A stretch of DNA of 64,000 nt, taken from NCBI RefSeq assembly GCF_030817655.1, contig NZ_JAUSZM010000003.1, positions 8,246,001 through 8,310,000 of the forward strand. The letters run 5' to 3'. A program made the position numbers and the translations under genes. A model generated the notes under the pieces. It was given only the letters and a program-made list of their open reading frames with translations, ran no database searches and had not been told where the DNA came from. Origin of the DNA: Streptomyces sp. V4I2 (GTDB taxonomy: Bacteria > Actinomycetota > Actinomycetes > Streptomycetales > Streptomycetaceae). Shown here piece after piece: positions 57,482 to 64,000 of the stretch. The stretch's first letter is position 1; each line of letters starts with the position of its first letter.

Positions 57482-59068
57482 TTAGCGGCAGTCGAGGCGG
57501 AATCCCGTGAAGTCGGCCGTGAACCCCGCGTCGACGAGGTCCACGGCATGGATTCCGGCCATCGCCCCGGTGAAGCGCAGCTTCGATCCGTGGTCGTCGG
57601 AGAGCCTGCCGAAGTCGAGCGGCGACCCGACCGGCGTGCGCACACCGTCCCGGACGTACCAGAACCGCGCCTCGGCGCCATCGGTCGTCACACCGAGCGT
57701 GAGCGCCCGGTCAGCGTCGACGTCCACGACCGCCACCTGGCGCGTGCCCGCCTCGTCCCGTTCCACCAGGCTGAGCACCGTACGCCCGCCGCCCCGCCAC
57801 TGCTGGCCGCACTGCTCCTCGCCCTCGGGCTCCGCCCAGGTCAGGTCGAGGGCGAGATACGCCTCGGTGTTGTACCAGAGCACCAGCCCGGCGGCCTGTG
57901 TGAAGGTCCGGGGCCGTGCCTCGACGGTGACCTCGGCCTCGGCGCGGTGCTCGGTGATCCGCTGGGCCAGCAGACTGTGCGCCCACCACGACTCGGGCCC
58001 GTGCCGGCCGCGCAGCCGGATCCGGCCGGGGTGACTGGTGGCGTCCGCCCAGGAGGGGTCGGGGGCGGCGCGCAGGGTGCTCCACGGCCAGCCCAACGGG
58101 TCGGCGGAGTCCGCGCGTCGGCCCAGTGGCCGCGGCTCTGTCGGTATGTCGACCTCGACCGCAGGATGCGCACCCCCGTGTCGCATCCTGGGCCAGCCCT
58201 CCGTGTCCCACGTCACCGCCTGGATCGCCGTCTCGCGGCCCAGCGTGCAGCGTGGTCCGTCCGGTGTCGGCAGCGGACGGGCCGCCAGGTGACTCAGCAC
58301 CCAGTCGCCGCCCGGAGTCCGGACCAGCTCACCATGCCCGGCCTTCTGCAGCGGCAGCGACGGATCGTCCCGGGACGTCAGCAGCGGGCGGTCGTCGAGT
58401 ACGTACGGCCCGGTCAGCTCACGGCTGCGCGCCACCAGGACCCCGTGCTCGAAGCCCGTGCCGCCCTCCGCCAGGACCAGGTAGTACCAGCCGTCGCGCC
58501 GCACCACCTTCGGCCCCTCCACCAGTCGTTCGTGCTGGAGCAGCAGGTGGGTGTCGCCGATCGGGCTCAGCGTCTCCCGGTCCAGCTCGGTCAGCACGAT
58601 CCCGGCGAAGCGCCTGCCGCTCGGCCGATGGTCGTTCTGCAGGTTCAGCAGCCACACCCGGCCGCCCTCGTGGAAGAGCGCGGGGTCGAAGCCGTGGCTG
58701 GCGATGCGACGCGGTGAGGACCACGTGCCGTCCACGTCCGTGGCCGTCGTGACGTAGGTGTCCGTGTCGAAGTACGGCGTGCCGACCGAGCGGACGATCG
58801 AGTAGACCATCCAGAAGCGGTCCCCGTCCCAGCTCAGCGAGGGGGCCCAGATGCCGCCCGAGTCGGGTACCCCGGCCAGTGAGTCGCCGGGAGCCGCGCC
58901 CCGGACATGGCCCGCGTACTCCCAGTCCGCCAGGTCCCGCGAGCGGTGGATCGGGATCGTCGGGAACCACTCGAAGGAACTCGTCGCCACGTAGTACCAG
59001 TCGTCCACGCGGACCAGGGAGGGGTCCGGGGCGAAGCCACGGATGACGGGATTGCGCAGCCGGGTCAC
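57482..59068 (-). CDS. GH43-family glycosidase (beta-xylosidase/arabinofuranosidase type)
   Basis: A 528-residue intracellular enzyme with a five-bladed propeller GH43 domain followed by a beta-sandwich. Candidate catalytic residues are Asp15 in APDPSLV (base), Asp128 in GFDPALF (pKa modulator) and Glu184 in VEGPKV (acid). The D15/D128/E184 spacing is close to that of known GH43 beta-xylosidases. It has no signal peptide, so it cleaves imported oligosaccharides. GTG 59068 is used. It lies 76 bp after the permease gene of the same strand, so it is the catabolic enzyme for that importer. Confidence 0.88.
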   Translation of the reverse strand: MTRLRNPVIRGFAPDPSLVRVDDWYYVATSSFEWFPTIPIHRSRDLADWEYAGHVRGAAPGDSLAGVPDSGGIWAPSLSWDGDRFWMVYSIVRSVGTPYFDTDTYVTTATDVDGTWSSPRRIASHGFDPALFHEGGRVWLLNLQNDHRPSGRRFAGIVLTELDRETLSPIGDTHLLLQHERLVEGPKVVRRDGWYYLVLAEGGTGFEHGVLVARSRELTGPYVLDDRPLLTSRDDPSLPLQKAGHGELVRTPGGDWVLSHLAARPLPTPDGPRCTLGRETAIQAVTWDTEGWPRMRHGGAHPAVEVDIPTEPRPLGRRADSADPLGWPWSTLRAAPDPSWADATSHPGRIRLRGRHGPESWWAHSLLAQRITEHRAEAEVTVEARPRTFTQAAGLVLWYNTEAYLALDLTWAEPEGEEQCGQQWRGGGRTVLSLVERDEAGTRQVAVVDVDADRALTLGVTTDGAEARFWYVRDGVRTPVGSPLDFGRLSDDHGSKLRFTGAMAGIHAVDLVDAGFTADFTGFRLDCR

Positions 59069-59144
59069 GTCAGGGATCCCGTCGTCCTGGTCGCTTCGGG
59101 GCTCTCTGCGGCACGGTCACTCGAGGTGCCCAGCGGCGGCAAGG

Positions 59145-60071
59145 TCACTTGAGGGCTCCCATCGTCACGCCGCTCCGCCAGTACCGCCGCATCGCGATCA
59201 TCATGATCGCCATCGGCACGATGGAGAGCAGCGCACCCGTCAGGACGAGACTCGTCAGGTCGACGCCGGACTCCTGACGCTTGCCGGACCAGTTGTACAG
59301 GCCCAGGTTGAGGGTCCAGTTCTCCTCGCCGCGCAGGACGGTGAGCGGCAGGAAGAAGGCGTTCCAGGTGTTCACGAAGGCCAGCAGGAACACCGTCGCG
59401 CCGCCGGTCGTCATCATCCGCAGCACGATGCTGAAGAAGATCCGCAGCTCACCGGCGCCGTCGATGCGGGCCGCCTCGAGCAGCTCGAAGGGAATCGTGG
59501 CCTCGGTGTACACCTTGGCGAGGTACACGCTGAACGGGTTGATGAGGCAGGGGATCAGCATCGCCCAGGGCGTGTCGACCATGCCGATCTCCGAGAACAG
59601 CAGGTACAGCGGCAGGGTGAGCAGGGCGATCGGGATCAGGAACGAACCCACGACGCACGCGAACACGGCACCGCGGCCCGGAAAGTCGAAGCGGGCCAGG
59701 CCGTAGCCGGTGGCGAGGGCGATGAGGGTGCCGCCGAGGGAGCCGACACCCGCGTACAGGAACGAGTTGGCGGTCCAGCGCAGGAAGATGCCGTCGTCGT
59801 AGGTGAACACCTGGCGCAGGTTCTCCCACAGGTGCATGTCGGAGAACCACAAACCGTTGCTCTGGTAGAGCCCCACCCGGTCCTTGGTCGCGGCGATGAT
59901 CAGCCAGTACACCGGGAACAGGCTGTATGCGCTGGCCAGGGCCAGACCGACGAGGAGGAAGCGCTGGCCGCCCCGGGAGCGCGCCGCCGGGTCCGGGCGG
60001 GTGAGCCGCCGCACGGTGCGCCCGCGCGGCCGCTCGGTGCTGTTCTCCGTACGGTTTTCCGTCAGGGCCAT
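59145..60071 (-). CDS. Carbohydrate ABC transporter permease, MalG type
   Basis: A 308-residue permease with six spans and the EAA loop LEAARIDGAGELRIFF near residues 200-215, then FVNTWNAFFLPLTVL. A basic N-terminus of about 30 residues (RPRGRTVRRLTRPDP) precedes the first span. It is coupled to the upstream permease by a one-base overlap (60071). No ATPase is encoded, so MsiK-like sharing is expected. Confidence 0.9.
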   Translation of the reverse strand: MALTENRTENSTERPRGRTVRRLTRPDPAARSRGGQRFLLVGLALASAYSLFPVYWLIIAATKDRVGLYQSNGLWFSDMHLWENLRQVFTYDDGIFLRWTANSFLYAGVGSLGGTLIALATGYGLARFDFPGRGAVFACVVGSFLIPIALLTLPLYLLFSEIGMVDTPWAMLIPCLINPFSVYLAKVYTEATIPFELLEAARIDGAGELRIFFSIVLRMMTTGGATVFLLAFVNTWNAFFLPLTVLRGEENWTLNLGLYNWSGKRQESGVDLTSLVLTGALLSIVPMAIMMIAMRRYWRSGVTMGALK

Positions 60072-60955
60072 CAGTCCGCCTCCCTCGAGGTCAGCCGGTA
60101 GAAGAGGAAGGACGCGACGCCGAGGAACAGGGCGAGCAGCACGGACAGGGCCGCGGCGTAGTTGTAGTTGCCGGCGTTGAACGCCTGGTTGTAGATGATC
60201 ATGATCGGGGCGAAGCTGTCGCTGATCGTCTGCGGAGTCACGTTCCGGAACAGCGCGGGCTCGTTGAAGATCTGCAGCATCTGGATGATCGACAGCAGCG
60301 CGGTCAGGACGAGCGCGCCGCGCACGAACGGAATCTTGATGCTCCGCGCGATCCGCAGCTCAGAGGCGCCGTCCAGCCGCGCGGCTTCGAACAGTTCGCG
60401 GGGCACGCCCTGGAGTGCCGAGTAGATGATCACCATGTTGTAGCCGATGCCGTGCCAGGTCAGCAGGTTGCCGATGGCCGGCCACACCATCGAGGGGGCG
60501 AAGAAGTTCCAGTCGAACCCGAACAGCTCGCCGAGAGGTGTCAGGGGACCCACCGCCGGGCTGTACAGGTTGATCCACACGATGGCCGCGACCACGCCGG
60601 GGATCATGTAGGGAACCAGCAGCAGGATCCGGAACCGGCCGGCCACCCGCGAAGTGACCGCGTCCAGGCAGAGCGCCAGCATCAGGCTCACGAACAGCAT
60701 GAACGGGATCTGGACACAGGCGAACAGCACCACCCTCAGGATGGAGGTCATGAACGCCGAGTCGGTCAGGCCCTGCTGGTAGTTCTCCAGCCCGACGAAC
60801 TCCGTGGTCGAGCCGCCGAGACCGAGTCCGGACTGCTTCTCCAGGTACAGCGACTGGTGGATCGCGTAGCCGATCGGAAGCAGGTAGAGGAAGACGAAGC
60901 CGAGCTGGAAGGGCACCGTGAAGGCGGCACCCTTCCAGCGCTGCGAGCGAATCAT
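60071..60955 (-). CDS. Carbohydrate ABC transporter permease, MalF type
   Basis: A 294-residue permease with about six spans and EAARLDGASELRIARSI as the cytoplasmic loop. It begins MIRSQRWKGAAFTVPFQLGFVFLYLLPIGYAI and ends LFYRLTSREAD. It follows the lipoprotein gene by 10 bp and overlaps the next permease by one base. With it, it forms the channel for the oligosaccharide bound by the product of 60966-62300. Confidence 0.9.
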   Translation of the reverse strand: MIRSQRWKGAAFTVPFQLGFVFLYLLPIGYAIHQSLYLEKQSGLGLGGSTTEFVGLENYQQGLTDSAFMTSILRVVLFACVQIPFMLFVSLMLALCLDAVTSRVAGRFRILLLVPYMIPGVVAAIVWINLYSPAVGPLTPLGELFGFDWNFFAPSMVWPAIGNLLTWHGIGYNMVIIYSALQGVPRELFEAARLDGASELRIARSIKIPFVRGALVLTALLSIIQMLQIFNEPALFRNVTPQTISDSFAPIMIIYNQAFNAGNYNYAAALSVLLALFLGVASFLFYRLTSREAD

Positions 60956-60965
60956 GAAGTGTGCC

Positions 60966-62300
60966 TCAGCCCTTGACGCTGATGCCGCGCTGCTTCAGGT
61001 CGTTGACCGTCCACTCCTGCATGTGCGCGAGCAGATCGGTGACCTTCTGCTTCTTGCCGACGACCGCGGCCCACTCGTCCTGCATCTCCGTGAACATCGC
61101 GGTCCAGTTCGGGCCGAAGGTCCAGTCGTCGGTGATGGTGCCCATGCTGTCCGTCACGACCTTCTGGGCCGGCCCGTAGTTCTTGCCCAGCAGCTTCTCG
61201 GGGATCGCCTCCGGGACGTACGAGCTGCTGTCGGCCACCGCGGGCATCACGCCGCTGCCGGTCTCCGGGCTCGCCATGGTCTTGACCGCACCGGCGTCGG
61301 TGGACATCCACAGGGCAGCCTGAGCGGCCTGTTCCTTGTTCTTGCACTGCTCGGTCACCAGCGTCAGCCCGCCACTCTGGTTGGTCCCGGCAGGAGTCTT
61401 GGGCGCCTCGCCGGTGAACGCCGGCCAGGGGGCCAGCGCCCACTTGCCGAAGGACTTGGTGAAGTTCTGCACCATGCCGGACATCTGCCAGGTGGAGATC
61501 TGCCGCGTTACGGTGCCGGCGTTGTCGTAGTTGCGCTGTACGGCCGCGTAGTCGGCGAAGGAGAGCTTGGAGTTGAGGTCGTTGTCGATGATCTCCTGGA
61601 TCACCTTGGCGGCCTTCAGGGTGCCCGCGTCCTGGAAGTCCACCTTCCAGGAGCCGCCGTCGATCGCGTACCAGTGCGCCCCGGCCTGCATGGCGAGCAC
61701 CTCCAGGGTGCTCGGGTCCTCACCGGCGTAGTTGGTGATCTTGATGTCGTGCTTCTTCAGTTCCTTGCCGGCGGCGATGAAGTCGTCCCAGGTCGCTGGC
61801 GCCTTCAGGCCGTACTTATCGAAGACGTCGGTGCGGTAGATGGTGAAGGCCGGCGCCGAGCTGGTGGGGATGCCGTAGACCTTGCCCTGGACCTGGCCGA
61901 CGGCCCATGAGCCGGGGTTGAACTTGTCCTTGTCGGCCTCGACGTACTTGGTGATGTCGGCGAGGGCGCCCTGCGACACCCAGCTCGTGACGTACTCGCC
62001 GGTGTTCTGCAGCAGGCAGGGCGCGTTGCCGGCCTTGACCGCGTTGGTCAGCTGCTTCTGCATGGTCAGCTGGTCGGTGACCTTGGTGTACTTGAGCTGG
62101 ACGTCCTTGTGCGAGGCGTTGAACGCCTTCACGACGGCCTCCTGGCCGTTCGCCCAGCCCCAGAAGGGGAGGGTGACCGGGCCGGACGACTTGGCGTCGT
62201 CGCCGGAGTCCGATCCGCCGCACGCGGAGAGCAGACCTGACAACGCGAGTCCCGCCACGGCTGCGCGGGCGAACCTTCTCCGGGGGCTGGTGAAGTTCAT
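60966..62300 (-). CDS. Oligosaccharide-binding lipoprotein
   Basis: A 444-residue solute-binding protein of the sugar family 1: signal peptide with a twin-Arg-like RRRFAR and lipobox LSAC (Cys27), then LPFWGWANGQEAVVKAFNASHKDVQL, GIPTSSAPAFTIYRTDVFDKYGLKAPATWDDF, and SGGLTLVTEQCKNKEQAAQAALWM. It captures the ligand outside the membrane for the two permeases that follow. The GH43 gene suggests xylo- or arabino-oligosaccharide. ATG 62300. Confidence 0.9.
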   Translation of the reverse strand: MNFTSPRRRFARAAVAGLALSGLLSACGGSDSGDDAKSSGPVTLPFWGWANGQEAVVKAFNASHKDVQLKYTKVTDQLTMQKQLTNAVKAGNAPCLLQNTGEYVTSWVSQGALADITKYVEADKDKFNPGSWAVGQVQGKVYGIPTSSAPAFTIYRTDVFDKYGLKAPATWDDFIAAGKELKKHDIKITNYAGEDPSTLEVLAMQAGAHWYAIDGGSWKVDFQDAGTLKAAKVIQEIIDNDLNSKLSFADYAAVQRNYDNAGTVTRQISTWQMSGMVQNFTKSFGKWALAPWPAFTGEAPKTPAGTNQSGGLTLVTEQCKNKEQAAQAALWMSTDAGAVKTMASPETGSGVMPAVADSSSYVPEAIPEKLLGKNYGPAQKVVTDSMGTITDDWTFGPNWTAMFTEMQDEWAAVVGKKQKVTDLLAHMQEWTVNDLKQRGISVKG

Positions 62301-62688
62301 CTGACCGTGTTCCTTCGAAAAGTAGGGCGACTCAGAGGGGAGAGAACGGCGCCTCGATGTGGGCCGGGAACGGCGGCCGGAAACCATCGGCTCGCGGTTG
62401 CGGGGGGTCGGCCAAGCGGAAGCTGTAGTAAGCGGTTGCTGGGACGGTAGGACGACGATCCCGCTCATAGCAAGAGGTGCGCGCCAATTTGTTACGCCGG
62501 TTTGTCCGTGGGGTTATGTGCGGGTGCACACCTGCCGTGGCTGAGCAGGACCACATTTACGCAGGTCAGCAGCGCGGCGAGGGAATTCTGGCGGACCTCG
62601 ACAGGTGTCCCCGGCGGACCGGGGACTCCGTCAAAAACTTCTAGAAAACGTTTACGAAACGATCTGCTTGCGGTGCTCGCTGCCTGCG
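62301..62688. promoter_or_regulatory. 388-bp intergenic region with LacI-like operator
   Basis: No gene seen. AAACGTTT at 62646-62653, within CTAGAAAACGTTTACGAAACG, is a typical LacI-family dyad core about 350 bp upstream of the lipoprotein gene and just after the 3' end of the divergently placed regulator frame (same strand, upstream gene). It is the best candidate operator of the importer operon. Promoter hexamers could not be fixed. Confidence 0.5.
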
Positions 62689-63777
62689 TCAGCTGCGCCG
62701 GGCAGGCGGCTGCACCGAGTTCCGTACGACGACATGGGTGCCCAGCACGAGATGGTCGCCGTCGCTGCCCTTGCGGCGGCCCCCGCCGCCCTCCCGCCGG
62801 TCGGCGACCGCGCGCAGCGCGACCCGGCCCATCTCCTCGTACGGCACGTGCACGGTGGTGAGCTGCGGGGTGAGCTGGGACGCCAGCGGGATGTCGTCGT
62901 AGCCGACGATCGAGACGTCCTCGGGCACCCTGAGCCCGCCCGCACGCAGCGCCTGCATCGCGCCCGCGGCGACCACGTCGGTCCCGGCCAGCACCGCGGT
63001 GAAGTCGAGCCCGTCGCGCAGACTGTCCTCGACGGCCTCGTACCCGTGCTCGTAGTCGTACGGCCCGTGCCGCACCATGTCCGGGTCGAAGGGCACGCCG
63101 TACGCCTCGAAGGCCCGCCGTGCGCCTTTCAACCGGCCCTGGGCGGTGGTGAGTTCGGCGTGGCCCGGCAGCACCAGGACCTTGCGGTGGCCGGCCGAGA
63201 GCAGATGGCTGGCCATGGCGTAGGCGCCGCCCTCGTTGTCGTAGTCGACCGTCGTGGCCGGTACGTCGCCCTCCAGGGGCGGCCTGCCCACCAGAACCAG
63301 GTGGGAGCCGGCCGCGTCCAGGGAGCGGGCGAAGCGGGCCATGCGCAGCTGGTACTCGTCGTAGTCGTAGGCGCCGCCGAGCAACACCACGGCAGCCACG
63401 CCCTGCTGGCGCATGAGATTCACCAGCGCGAGCTCCCGCTCGGGATCGTCGCCGGTGGTCCCCACCAGGGACAGCCAGCCGCGCAGCGTGGCCGCGCCCT
63501 CGACGCCCTTCGCCACGTGGGCGAACGCGGCGCCGGTGATGTTGTTGATGAGGATCGCGACCGTCGGCGTACCGCCCCCGGCGAGGGAGCGGGCGTGCGC
63601 GTTGGTGACGTAGTCCAGGTCGCCGACCACCTTCATCACCCGGCGGCGCAACTCCTCCGAGACCGGGTAGTTGCCCGACAGGACCCGCGACACGCTCGCC
63701 ACGGAGACCCCTGCCCGCTCCGCCACGTCGCGGATGGTGGCCCGTCCGGCGTCACCGGCCGCCTTGCGCTGACTCAC
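62689..63777 (-). CDS. LacI-family repressor upstream of the oligosaccharide importer
   Basis: A 362-residue LacI regulator. GTG 63777 is chosen because GAAGGAG lies nine bases upstream and the HTH follows directly: TIRDVAERAGVSVASVSRVLSG, hinge NAHARSLAGGG. The sensor domain shows VAILINNITGAAFAHVAKG, VVLLGGAYDYDEYQL and VSIVGYDDIPLASQLTPQLTTV. It heads the leftward gene set and likely controls the importer through the AAACGTTT site. An N-terminal extension that is open in frame is basic and unlikely. Confidence 0.9.
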   Translation of the reverse strand: MSQRKAAGDAGRATIRDVAERAGVSVASVSRVLSGNYPVSEELRRRVMKVVGDLDYVTNAHARSLAGGGTPTVAILINNITGAAFAHVAKGVEGAATLRGWLSLVGTTGDDPERELALVNLMRQQGVAAVVLLGGAYDYDEYQLRMARFARSLDAAGSHLVLVGRPPLEGDVPATTVDYDNEGGAYAMASHLLSAGHRKVLVLPGHAELTTAQGRLKGARRAFEAYGVPFDPDMVRHGPYDYEHGYEAVEDSLRDGLDFTAVLAGTDVVAAGAMQALRAGGLRVPEDVSIVGYDDIPLASQLTPQLTTVHVPYEEMGRVALRAVADRREGGGGRRKGSDGDHLVLGTHVVVRNSVQPPARRS

Positions 63778-63831
63778 CGTTGCGGCTCCTTCATCGTTGC
63801 GACTGCTGCGCCGGACGACCGTGGCCCGGGC

Positions 63832-64000
63832 TTTCCAGCGGAGGGTCGGGGTTTCCAGCGGAGGTTTGGGGGGCCGGCTCAGCACCGGTGCGGAAACCGT
63901 ATCCCATGGTTTCCGCCGACGGTTTCCGCCGGGTGAGGGGAGCCGATCCCTGCGGACGAGGGGAACCGGTCCCCGCCGGACAAGGAGAACCGATCTTCGC
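63832..64000. repeat. Short tandem and inverted repeats upstream of the LacI gene
   Basis: TTTCCAGCGGAGG occurs at 63832-63844 and again at 63852-63864 (period 20). CGGAAACC (63891-63898) is mirrored by GGTTTCCG at 63908-63915 and 63921-63928. From about 63919 to the window end a 22-24 bp unit of the type AACCGATCCCCGCCGGACAAGGGG repeats about four times with changes. The array continues past the window. Confidence 0.65.

Noticed and set aside
57482..59068. Loss of the GH43 pKa-modulating Asp, because the motif reads WAPSL
   Set aside because: In this family the modulator lies in the GFDPALF motif (Asp128), which is intact. The WAPSL strand is a different element.
1..64000. CRISPR array, rRNA or tRNA genes
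   Set aside because: No regularly spaced identical repeats and no recognisable rRNA or tRNA sequence was seen. I could not run a dedicated search.

Overview
The window is a high-GC chromosomal segment of a Streptomyces or very close relative. Evidence: strongly third-position-GC coding frames, frequent GTG starts, sugar ABC operons without their own ATPase, a WhiJ-type regulator/DUF397/ATP-binding cassette, a Streptomyces-type sulfate assimilation operon with its short leader peptide, and two classes of short interspersed repeat familiar from Streptomyces intergenic DNA. No rRNA, tRNA, CRISPR array, prophage or replication origin was recognised.

Layout. 1-4.0 kb: a phosphotransferase cut by the window edge, then a binding-protein-dependent sugar importer (two permeases and a lipoprotein, no ATPase). 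4.0-13.8 kb: a secreted HExxHxxGxxH protein, an AfsQ/Cse-like response regulator-histidine kinase-lipoprotein operon, a macrolide glycosyltransferase, an MMPL exporter, and three small enzyme-like genes. 13.9-23.4 kb: one long leftward sulfur operon, leader peptide - sulfite reductase - Zn-ribbon protein - cysH - cysC - cysD - cysN - ssuA - ssuB - ssuC - sirohydrochlorin chelatase. It joins sulfate activation and reduction, siroheme supply and sulfonate import. 23.4-34.1 kb: ordinary core-type genes (GNAT, secreted protein, GAF regulator, AidB-like acyl-CoA dehydrogenase, BrkB/YihY membrane protein, NmrA-like reductase, two AraC regulators, two glyoxalase-fold proteins).

34.1-53.9 kb is an accessory region. 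A 774-bp direct repeat (35280-36053 and 52119-52892, about 97% identical by eye) carries an anti-sigma-like ATPase gene and brackets roughly 16 kb. Inside lie a methyltransferase, unknown proteins, broken WhiJ/DUF397 cassettes, a LacI-controlled sugar catabolic cluster with its own operators, IS3/IS30/IS701 remnants, an SDR/TetR divergent pair with two operators, and an aldehyde dehydrogenase/Old Yellow Enzyme pair. Directly after the right repeat copy is the most unusual gene: an intact 296-aa protein joining a SARM1-like TIR domain (catalytic Glu present) to a pterin-4a-carbinolamine dehydratase fold that keeps HHPEW but lacks the usual third histidine.

54-64 kb: a ThuA-like protein, a secreted peptidoglycan-binding-like protein, a membrane-anchored HTH protein, and a leftward oligosaccharide system (LacI, lipoprotein, two permeases, GH43 glycosidase, second LacI) that probably imports and cleaves arabinoxylan-type oligosaccharides. 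The window ends inside a small degenerate tandem-repeat array upstream of the first LacI gene.
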